Source: Thermoplasmata archaeon (GTDB lineage: Archaea > Thermoplasmatota > Thermoplasmata > Thermoplasmatales > Thermoplasmataceae). Taken from it: a DNA stretch of 18,507 nt. The stretch lies in assembly GCA_021819605.1 (NCBI GenBank), contig JAKAQT010000014.1, positions 1-18,507 of the forward strand, written 5' to 3'. The notes beneath the pieces are model-generated. The model made no database searches and was not told the DNA's origin. It worked only from the letters and a program-made list of their open reading frames with translations. This document shows, piece by piece, positions 7,415 to 13,614 of the stretch. The stretch's first letter is position 1. Each line of letters begins with the position of its first letter. The position numbers and the translations under genes are program-made.

Positions 7415-8380
7415 CTACTGTCTCTCCATAATGACGTAATGTCTTGTCAGGGATTTGTGTATCCTGTTATCTATAACCTTGAGAATCGTGAAATCTGGCA
7501 GGGACCTTGGCAGCATCTGGAGATCTGAGACGGCTATAACGCAGCGCGACCCACGTTTCAGAATTCTGCCAAATTTCTCCATGCTTTTCCAGTAAAGTTC
7601 CAGAATATCCTGCCTGTGCATTGGGGAATTACGGCCATATGGGAGGTCAGTTACAATGGTGTCAATGTTGTTGGGAATCTCCACCTCAAGAAAGTTCCCT
7701 GTGATTATGCTGAAGTCACGAATTCCAAAATACTTGAGATTCAGTTTTGCACCGACAGTCATCTGGAGCGACATGTCTATTCCCACGACACGCCTTCCAG
7801 TGGACCCTGCTTCCATAAGTATGCCGCCTGTTCCGCAGAATGGATCAAGAATTGTTCCGTTCTTTGGTGCATTGGACACGTTCACGAGAAACCTCGCTAT
7901 CCTTGGGTGCATGGATATGGGTGAAAAGAAAGGTCTTCTGGGGGCCCGCCTGTTCTCGAACTGGCTGCTGTTACCGGAGAATATTTCAATTGCAACATAC
8001 CACTTCTCAAGGTGGTAAACCCTAACTATGAAGTCAGGAGATGAAAAGGAAACGCGACCACTTCCCCCCAGTATTCCGCCAAGATACGATTCAAGCGACG
8101 AATCGTGGCAATCAGACCCGTCCAGAAAACGGACATAGAACTTCCCAGGTGGCAGGGATTCGCCGGAAATAGCTTCCTGTCTATCTTTTATTTCAATCAC
8201 TCTTGCAATTCTTTTTACGAATGCTGAATCCGACATATTCGATGCAGATCCGGATATTAATGCAATTCCGTTTTCAGCGAATATAAGTTCGGAGTGCGAA
8301 AGAACACAGAAATTTTCGATCTCGTAAAGTGATGCTTCAGATATATCCTGAGAGTACTCAAGGACAAAAATCTCTCCCAT
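7415..8380 (-). CDS. THUMP/SAM-dependent tRNA guanine-N2 methyltransferase (Trm-G10/Trm11-like)
   Basis: It probably methylates the N2 of a guanosine in tRNA, most likely position 10, using S-adenosylmethionine. The C-terminal Rossmann-fold domain shows motif I DPFCGTGGILMEAG (179-192), an acidic SAM-ribose residue in VGIDMS (199-204), and the amino-methyltransferase motif TDLPYGR (244-250), a D/NPPY-type catalytic loop. FENRRAPRRPFFSPISMHPR (141-160) is the family's pre-domain block (RxPxxRPFFxPxSMxP). The first 130 residues would be the THUMP/ferredoxin-like part but are divergent. It lies 17 nt after rpoL, so the two genes are probably co-transcribed; no clear ribosome-binding site precedes the ATG. 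Confidence 0.85.
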   Translation of the reverse strand: MGEIFVLEYSQDISEASLYEIENFCVLSHSELIFAENGIALISGSASNMSDSAFVKRIARVIEIKDRQEAISGESLPPGKFYVRFLDGSDCHDSSLESYLGGILGGSGRVSFSSPDFIVRVYHLEKWYVAIEIFSGNSSQFENRRAPRRPFFSPISMHPRIARFLVNVSNAPKNGTILDPFCGTGGILMEAGSTGRRVVGIDMSLQMTVGAKLNLKYFGIRDFSIITGNFLEVEIPNNIDTIVTDLPYGRNSPMHRQDILELYWKSMEKFGRILKRGSRCVIAVSDLQMLPRSLPDFTILKVIDNRIHKSLTRHYVIMERQ

Positions 8381-8397
8381 GGATATTCTATTCTAAC

Positions 8398-8697
8398 TTA
8401 ACTGGATTCTTTAAGGCGCTTAATTTCCTTCGTAATATCCATGTCAAGATTCTCATAGACCTTGCTGAGCCTCTTGATGGACCTCTTTACAGCAGCCTGT
8501 GGCTTTCCTGTTTTAACGCGCACGAATATTTTTGGAGTATCTATTATGGGGTGTTTTATGTAATACCTTGCCTCTGCAACCTGTTCATCTCTTAATATCT
8601 CATCGATAAGTGGCCTGAGGATTGTATTGTCGTAGTTTAGCATTTCAAGAGTTATTGAGTCCTTTTCCTTGGAAACGACTCTTAGTGAACTGTCCAT
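8398..8697 (-). CDS. rpoL: DNA-directed RNA polymerase subunit L (Rpo11)
   Basis: The archaeal counterpart of eukaryotic Rpb11/AC19, which pairs with subunit D in the assembly platform. The sequence SLRVVSKEKDSITLEMLNYD is the RpoL start, followed by TILRPLIDEILRD, EARYYIKHPIID, and PKIFVRVKTGKPQAAVKRSI, matching the family's N-terminal strand, dimer helix and xYxxxHPxxxxPxxxxxT segment. With the ATG at 8697 it has 99 residues, a normal size. Alternatives are an ATG at 8715 and a TTG at 8757; an ATATATAT box at 8718-8725 is about 25 nt from 8697, which favours the shortest as a leaderless start. Confidence 0.9.
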   Translation of the reverse strand: MDSSLRVVSKEKDSITLEMLNYDNTILRPLIDEILRDEQVAEARYYIKHPIIDTPKIFVRVKTGKPQAAVKRSIKRLSKVYENLDMDITKEIKRLKESS

Positions 8698-8717
8698 GGG
8701 AGGTTCATTAGACATGA

Positions 8718-8726
8718 ATATATATT
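8718..8726 (-). promoter_or_regulatory. TATA-box candidate for rpoL
   Basis: An uninterrupted alternating AT tract (plus-strand AATATATAT), about 25 nt before the ATG at 8697. It overlaps the upstream codons of the longer start choices, arguing against them. Confidence 0.5.
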
Positions 8727-8798
8727 CTTCACTATTCTGTGACAGGTTTCCTGCCAATAACCAATTCTTTCGAAGTCGATCCGCTACGAGTTATTTCA

Positions 8799-9194
8799 TT
8801 ATTCCATGAATTCTGTTCCCACAAATTCAATTGTTGTGCTTTCTTTTACAGTCTTCGCCATCACAACTCCAGCAGCTTTGCTGTTCATGATGCCACAACA
8901 TGCCCTGATGGTGTGAAATACCCCTGTATTGCTGAGATTCCATTTTCAAGATCATCCTTCTCCGCTTTGAGAAATTATCTTTGCGTCTTCCATAATCTTC
9001 CATAGTCGCACTGGGCAGTTGCAATATGCCGGCGTCAGCAGTTCCCACCATGTTTGCCCGGTGCTTGGTGCACAGTTGCTAAACATTTCGTGTATCACAT
9101 ACGCTTTACTAAACTTCACCCACTTGCTGAAACAGTGAGGCTGGTACCGTAAGTGATAAAATATTCCAATGCACGAAAAAATACTAATAAGTAG
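8799..9194 (-). pseudogene. Probable frame-broken gene, product not recognised
   Basis: The minus strand carries protein-like stretches in successive frames. One frame is open from 9194 to 8955 and includes QTWWELLTPAYCNCP and LWKIMEDAKIIS. A second, open at 8974-8888, reads KAEKDDLENGISAIQGYFTP then SGHVVAS. The first frame resumes, MNSKAAGVVMAKTVKES then TTIEFVGTEFME, ending at tandem stops near 8796-8801. Two single-base shifts, near 8965 and near 8888, would join these into one protein of about 125 residues. In the middle a third frame (9051-8827) is also open, so the upstream join is uncertain. I do not recognise the family. Sequencing error rather than decay is possible. Confidence 0.4.
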
Positions 9195-9320
9195 TTACGA
9201 TGAAAGAGTGACCGAATTGCTTAATTATGAATCCAGCGGGAATCAGCAAAATGAATACAGGAGAGTTGACCGTAAAGCAAGCGTGACCTGGGTTTGGCGA
9301 TTCGCGAAAAAGTCAGAGCA

Positions 9321-9330
9321 TATTTTTAAT
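9321..9330 (+). promoter_or_regulatory. TATA-box candidate for the SQR-like/DUF1641 operon
   Basis: TATTTTTAAT is centred about 22 nt before the ATG at 9347. Just upstream is the perfect 8-bp palindrome TTCGCGAA (9301-9308), itself overlapping GCGATTCGC (9297-9305), a candidate operator. Confidence 0.4.
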
Positions 9331-9346
9331 TTGCGAGATGGTTTGA

Positions 9347-10489
9347 ATGGCAGTTTCTAAGAAAGTGATTATAATTGGGGATGGGGCAGCCGGCATTATG
9401 ACGGCAAACAAATTGAGATTCCATTCCACTGATAAGGAGCTGGAAATAACAGTTATAGGCAACAATCCACGACATTTCTACAAGCCGGATGGAGTACTGA
9501 TACCGTTTGGATACAAGAATTACAGGAAGAGTGTAAAGCCTGTGAATTTCCTCCTGAATTACGGAGTGAATTACATTAAGGATGAGGTGCTGAGGATCAA
9601 CGCTGATGAAAACATAATATTCCTGAAATCTGGAAAGAGCCTGATTGGAGACTACATAATTATCGCCACTGGAGACAGGTATTCGCCGGAAGAGATACCG
9701 GGATATGAGGGAGAGGCCAGGCACTTCTTTGACCTTCAGAGAGCCATGGAACTAAGGGAGTACATAAAAACATTCCAGGGTGGCCAGGTGTTCATAGGCA
9801 GTGCAGGGGAAGTTATCCAGTACCCTGAGTCACTTTATGAATTTGCATTCGTTCTTGAATCCTATCTGGCGGAGAACAACCTGAAGGATAAGACGACCAT
9901 AGTGCTTGCAACACCTTCAAGGGAGCTATCCCCTGACCCGTTGGTTCACAGAGATCTTTCCGGCATGCTGGAAAGCAGAGGAATTCAGTTTCATCCAGGT
10001 GTTGTCATCAAATCAGTAGACCCGAAAAACAAGGAAGTTGCAGGCAGTGATGGAACAATGTACAAGTATTCACTGCTCATTCTTGTGCCCCCACACAGGG
10101 GACAGCAGTTTGCCATAGATTCGGGTATCGCTGATGAGAAGGGATATGTTGTTGTGGACCCTAAGGATCTTTCCGTAAAGGGGAACAGGACAATATTTGC
10201 AATCGGTGACGCAAATAACCTTAGCCTCAGCAAATCTGCTGTAGCTGCACATGGCCAGGCTTCATTTGTGGCATCCTTGATTATATCAAAGACAGTGGGG
10301 GGACTTAAGGAAGAAAAGATGACCGCAAAGGTTCCAGAGTTCGCATTAACCGGGAACGACACTGCTTTCTCCTTCTATGATGCCCCGGGAAGAGCATCCC
10401 GCGGGATCAACGTCAACAAGGGAGACTTCATGCTAAGATGGACATCGGCGGACACATATTTCTCCACAATGCTGAGGGGGATGATTTAA
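9347..10489 (+). CDS. Sulfide:quinone-oxidoreductase-like FAD protein lacking all cysteines
   Basis: A 380-residue flavoprotein of the two-dinucleotide-binding-domain family, nearest by look to SQR/flavocytochrome c sulfide dehydrogenase. Visible parts are the FAD motif IIIGDGAAGIMTANKL (8-23), IIIATGDRYSPEEIPG (104-119), VPPHRG (248-253) and the second FAD motif TIFAIGDANN (282-291) followed by KSAVAAHGQASFVA. SQR needs redox cysteines near residues 125-130, 155-160 and 335-345; here those places read ARHFFDLQ, EVIQYPES and TGNDTAFSFYD, and the whole protein has no Cys. Sulfide oxidation by the usual persulfide route is therefore unlikely; an NADH- or other-donor:quinone role is possible. 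It is co-transcribed with a DUF1641 gene 1 nt downstream. No signal peptide or clear membrane segment is seen; membrane attachment, if any, would be by amphipathic helices. Confidence 0.85.
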   Translation: MAVSKKVIIIGDGAAGIMTANKLRFHSTDKELEITVIGNNPRHFYKPDGVLIPFGYKNYRKSVKPVNFLLNYGVNYIKDEVLRINADENIIFLKSGKSLIGDYIIIATGDRYSPEEIPGYEGEARHFFDLQRAMELREYIKTFQGGQVFIGSAGEVIQYPESLYEFAFVLESYLAENNLKDKTTIVLATPSRELSPDPLVHRDLSGMLESRGIQFHPGVVIKSVDPKNKEVAGSDGTMYKYSLLILVPPHRGQQFAIDSGIADEKGYVVVDPKDLSVKGNRTIFAIGDANNLSLSKSAVAAHGQASFVASLIISKTVGGLKEEKMTAKVPEFALTGNDTAFSFYDAPGRASRGINVNKGDFMLRWTSADTYFSTMLRGMI

Positions 10490-10490
10490 A

Positions 10491-10988
10491 ATGACAGAGA
10501 ACGAAGAAGAGATGAAAAACACTGAGGAAGAGAACGAAGATGATATAGAGCCCCTACTGAGAGGGCTTCTTGAAAACAAGCATGCCTTTGAATCGCTTAT
10601 GAACATGCTGACCAAACTCAACAATTCCGGCTTGATGTCTGTTGTGGAGAATATATCCGCGGACTATCTGCCCAGCGATATAGAGTTCCTGTCTGAGTTC
10701 CTGACTTCAAAGGACTTCCTGACATCTTTCGTCAAAACCATGAATGTCGTTACGGCACTTTCCCATTCCCTCGCAGGTGAAAGGGCATCTGATGCCCTTA
10801 AGGCAATTCTCTACAACAGCGATGCCATCTGGGAAGGCATGGTTACGGGTGCCAAGAACCCCGAGGCCATTTCCGTTCTAAGACTCTACGCAATGCTCAG
10901 GGATCCTGACACTGCCGCAGGCTTGACTGCAGTATTGAACGCCCTTAAGGCCGTGGGAATGGCACTGAGAAAAGTTCCAGACGAATAA
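10491..10988 (+). CDS. DUF1641 family protein
   Basis: A 165-residue, all-helical-looking protein. The first 20 residues are extremely acidic (Glu/Asp/Asn), and the C-terminal part AAGLTAVLNALKAVGMALRK carries the DUF1641 hallmark (GLxxxLxxLKxxG). DUF1641 proteins have no established biochemical role; from memory they are often encoded beside SQR-like or formate-dehydrogenase-like oxidoreductases, including in Bacillus and thermoacidophilic archaea, which suggests an accessory or docking subunit. The ATG follows the flavoprotein stop by one base, with GGGGATGAT just upstream, so the pair is tightly coupled. No cysteine is visible here either, so it does not supply the missing redox thiols. 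Confidence 0.8.
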   Translation: MTENEEEMKNTEEENEDDIEPLLRGLLENKHAFESLMNMLTKLNNSGLMSVVENISADYLPSDIEFLSEFLTSKDFLTSFVKTMNVVTALSHSLAGERASDALKAILYNSDAIWEGMVTGAKNPEAISVLRLYAMLRDPDTAAGLTAVLNALKAVGMALRKVPDE

Positions 10989-11016
10989 TTTCTAACAGAA
11001 GTTACCCAATACTCAA

Positions 11017-11025
11017 TTTTATATT
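11017..11025 (+). promoter_or_regulatory. TATA-box candidate for the 325-residue protein gene
   Basis: TTTTATATT lies about 29 nt before the ATG at 11050, in the 61-nt gap after the DUF1641 gene, pointing to a separate transcript with little or no leader. Confidence 0.45.
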
Positions 11026-11049
11026 ATTATTGCATATGAACATCCCGTT

Positions 11050-12027
11050 ATGATACCCCCCGGATGCAATATTGCACTGATTCGCTCCAGTAATCTCAGG
11101 CCCAGTTACAGCCATGTGGATGAAATCAGAGGCAAACATAAATTGCGATTCCTGAACCTCCTGATGGAGGGGGGGGAGTGGCTGATTGCTGAAAATGTTG
11201 GCAGAGGAATTGGACAGAATGAACTCTCACGAATAGAAGAAGAGTTCCGTTCAAAAGGTGCAGGCGACGTTTTTATCCGCAACGGGATATTGTATTCGCG
11301 CCTTCATTCTGCCAACAATGACCTGATGAGCAAGATTAATGGCATACCTGGATGCAGGATTGGCCCACTGCACATATGGAATATGGATGATGTTTATTTC
11401 ACCATCGAGTATTTTCCGGAACAGGCGGGAAAAGTCAGTGACATTCTTCTGGATTATCTTTCCTGCGATCATTCTCTATCAGTTTCTCTGGAATACATGG
11501 GAAATTATTCTGGCCGCATTCCATTCATGCTTAACCTGTTTCAGTCACTTGGAGGGAATCTCGGCGATTACTGCATTGTCACCACAGGATGGAATGCAAC
11601 CTCAAACGAGTTGGCCAGCGAGACCTCAGGTATTTTTCTTAATCCTGGACTTTTCTATCCCAAGGCCATGTCAGATTCTGATACTAATGAAATGATTTAT
11701 TACGGCAAGGGGAACAACTTCGATGGGCCAGCTTCCGAGATTGTTGACAGAGATCAGCGAATCTATCAGATAACTTTAAAGACCAGGTTTTTTAATGATT
11801 TTTATGAATCGATGAAGGAATCCGGAATTTGGCCATTGATCTTTAATGCAGTTTCTGACGGTAGAACGGTTACAAACAACATGATGATCAGGAATAATGA
11901 GGTTGAAGGTTTCACCCTTGCCCTGAGACAGCACTTCGGAAAAAGAGCCAGGAACATTCATGTGAACTCCCTTGTATCCATTGTGCGTGCAGCTGAACAC
12001 TTCACTGGATCAAAGGAAATACCCTAA
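11050..12027 (+). CDS. Uncharacterised protein, 325 residues
   Basis: I do not recognise this protein. It is a soluble-looking, mixed alpha/beta sequence with no signal peptide, no hydrophobic membrane span, and no zinc-ribbon, Walker or helix-turn-helix motif I can point to. A long open frame with consistent codon use and a properly placed TATA box support it as a real gene. Features that might anchor a search are GEWLIAENVGRGIGQNEL near residue 42, GPLHIWNMDDVYFTIEYFPE near 105, and the basic C-terminal block LRQHFGKRARNIHVNSLVSI. Histidines and aspartates are scattered without an obvious metal site. It lies between the SQR-like/DUF1641 operon and an OsmC gene on the same strand, but the separate promoters give no operon link. 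It may be a Thermoplasmata-restricted family. Confidence 0.75.
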   Translation: MIPPGCNIALIRSSNLRPSYSHVDEIRGKHKLRFLNLLMEGGEWLIAENVGRGIGQNELSRIEEEFRSKGAGDVFIRNGILYSRLHSANNDLMSKINGIPGCRIGPLHIWNMDDVYFTIEYFPEQAGKVSDILLDYLSCDHSLSVSLEYMGNYSGRIPFMLNLFQSLGGNLGDYCIVTTGWNATSNELASETSGIFLNPGLFYPKAMSDSDTNEMIYYGKGNNFDGPASEIVDRDQRIYQITLKTRFFNDFYESMKESGIWPLIFNAVSDGRTVTNNMMIRNNEVEGFTLALRQHFGKRARNIHVNSLVSIVRAAEHFTGSKEIP

Positions 12028-12057
12028 ATGCTGTGCTCTTCAAGCCGTCCCATAAAA

Positions 12058-12067
12058 ATCTAAATAT
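12058..12067 (+). promoter_or_regulatory. TATA-box candidate for the OsmC gene
   Basis: The AT-rich run ATCTAAATAT is about 24-26 nt before the ATG at 12088, implying a leaderless transcript; ATAAAAAT a few bases upstream is an alternative. Confidence 0.4.
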
Positions 12068-12087
12068 GATGCCAATTTACGGCTTCT

Positions 12088-12540
12088 ATGAATGTCTCAT
12101 TCAAATACAACAGTGAGGAAGGATTCATCACTGATACGCCCGGAAAAACCAGAATTGTGCTGAAGAATTCACTTTCAAACCACCAGGAGAACTATGCACC
12201 GACAGAGCTTCTTCTTCTGTCAATGGGAGGATGCACGTCGGATGATGTACTTTCCATGCTGAAGAAGATGAGGGTAAATTTCACTGAATTCAGATGTGAA
12301 GTGAATGCTGAAAGACACGAGGAACATCCGCGTACTGTGAAGAATGCTGACATACATTACATATTCTCCGGGAACGTTGACGCTGAAAAGGTGAGAAAAG
12401 CCATTGGGCTCTCACTGAATAAATACTGCAGCGTGTCAATTCTTGCCAAGAGGGGGGGCGCAAATGTGACGTATTCCCTGACAATAAACGGAGAAACTCT
12501 TGAGAGCAGGTCCAATCCGGGGCTGCTGGCTGAACTGTAA
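12088..12540 (+). CDS. OsmC/Ohr family protein (peroxide-reducing type)
   Basis: A 150-residue OsmC-fold protein. The family's two redox cysteines are present: C49 in LLLLSMGGCTSDDVLSML and C114 in LNKYCSVSILAK. With R22 and E40 in the usual APTELLL context, this resembles thiol-dependent hydroperoxide reductases that act as dimers with interdigitated chains. GGCTSxDVxxML with KYCSV is closer to the OsmC/YhfA-like subgroup than to Ohr. The gene is monocistronic by its promoter and converges with the threonine-synthase-like gene, stop to stop with 3 nt between, so any terminator must lie within the opposing coding sequence. A role in oxidative defence is inferred from family. Confidence 0.9.
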   Translation: MNVSFKYNSEEGFITDTPGKTRIVLKNSLSNHQENYAPTELLLLSMGGCTSDDVLSMLKKMRVNFTEFRCEVNAERHEEHPRTVKNADIHYIFSGNVDAEKVRKAIGLSLNKYCSVSILAKRGGANVTYSLTINGETLESRSNPGLLAEL

Positions 12541-12543
12541 TGA

Positions 12544-13572
12544 CTATGGCGTCTTGAGGCCATTTCCAGTCATTATGAGCAAAGCATTTTCGTTGCCATG
12601 AATCTTTCTGGAGGCAGCAAATACTGTTGCTGAACTGTATTCCACATAGATGCCGGAACGCGCAAGATCACTTCTGGCCGATATTATCTCATCTTCAGAT
12701 ACCACAATGCATTGCCCTCCGTAATGTTTCAGTTCCCTGATCATTTCGTCCAGGAGCGGAGGATTCTTGGAAACCAGGGCATCTGCAACAGAGTTTGTTA
12801 CAGCGGATGGATCATATTGAAAACCGTTTATCCTTGAACAGAGAGGGCACACTGCCTCTGTCTGGACTGCCACAATTTCCGGCATACTGGATGTTTCACC
12901 AGAATTCATGAGATGTCTGAAGCCTGCTATGACCCCAAGCATCAATGTCCCGGCAGAAACCGGGATGAAAACCCTTTCCGGAATCCTGTATCCCATCTGC
13001 TGGAATATTTCATAACTTATCTGGCGCATGCCGTCCCTGAATTCCGGGTTGAGCACATGACTGGCATAGTATCCCTGATGCACCTTTGCCGCCGCTGCAA
13101 CCTCTTCCCTTGTTCCCTTTATGGTATGTATCTCTGCCCCGTAAGCAATTATCTGGTTCATCTTGCTTTTCATTGTGGCCTCTGGTACGAATATGTTTAC
13201 TTTATAGCCCGCAGATGCTCCATACGCAGCAATGGATGCACCTGCATTGCCTGACGAATCCTCGTTTATTTCGGAACCTTTGGGCAGGTTCTCCAGAAGG
13301 CTTGAGATTAACACCTTACTGCCTCTGTCCTTGTAAGAGAATGTTGGTGAGAAATACTCAAGCTTGAGCTTCATTCCGGCAACATCAACAACAGGAGTGA
13401 CAACCTCACCAAGCGATATCACATGCTTCAGGTAAGGATAATTACCCCTGAAATCACCATCACGGTACCTGAAATCAACTCTGGGAATGAGTATACCGCC
13501 ACATGAACATAGCGGACTGGAAGTGAAAGAATGCCTTTCTTTGCCACAAATGCTGCAATAAGCTGATAACAT
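12544..13572 (-). CDS. Threonine synthase-like PLP enzyme with N-terminal zinc ribbon
   Basis: A fold type II PLP enzyme of 342 residues. In threonine synthase it converts O-phosphohomoserine to threonine. An N-terminal CxxC...CxC ribbon (C6, C9, C22, C24) is typical of archaeal threonine synthases. The PLP lysine is K81 in FSYKDRGS; EDSSGNAGAS (104-113) is the substrate/PLP-binding loop and PVSAGTLMLG the phosphate-binding glycine-rich turn. The SYKDRG/EDSSGNAG version differs from the classical SFKDRG/STGNTSAS, so a related activity (for example another beta-replacement reaction) cannot be excluded. No other threonine-pathway gene is nearby. A TATA box about 28 nt upstream implies a leaderless mRNA. 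Confidence 0.82.
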   Translation of the reverse strand: MLSAYCSICGKERHSFTSSPLCSCGGILIPRVDFRYRDGDFRGNYPYLKHVISLGEVVTPVVDVAGMKLKLEYFSPTFSYKDRGSKVLISSLLENLPKGSEINEDSSGNAGASIAAYGASAGYKVNIFVPEATMKSKMNQIIAYGAEIHTIKGTREEVAAAAKVHQGYYASHVLNPEFRDGMRQISYEIFQQMGYRIPERVFIPVSAGTLMLGVIAGFRHLMNSGETSSMPEIVAVQTEAVCPLCSRINGFQYDPSAVTNSVADALVSKNPPLLDEMIRELKHYGGQCIVVSEDEIISARSDLARSGIYVEYSSATVFAASRKIHGNENALLIMTGNGLKTP

Positions 13573-13596
13573 GCGTAAAGAATATGGAGTGGTCAG

Positions 13597-13608
13597 ATAT
13601 AAAAAAAT
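13597..13608 (-). promoter_or_regulatory. TATA box for the threonine-synthase-like gene, fused with a T-run after EF-2
   Basis: On the minus strand, ATTTTTTTATAT follows the EF-2 stop within about 7-18 nt. Its T7 run would serve as an archaeal U-tract terminator for EF-2, while TTTTATAT lies about 28 nt before the next ATG (13572) as that gene's TATA box. Confidence 0.5.
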
Positions 13609-13614
13609 GGATGT

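Noticed and set aside
8739..9005. 88-codon plus-strand ORF opposite the broken gene
   Set aside because: The translation is rich in Cys, Phe and Ser without a domain, while the opposite strand reads as more protein-like segments.
9169..9360. 63-codon plus-strand ORF ending inside the SQR-like gene
   Set aside because: It overlaps the next gene's start by 14 nt, spans the likely TATA box and palindrome of that gene, has no ribosome-binding site or well-placed TATA box of its own, and its translation looks like no family.
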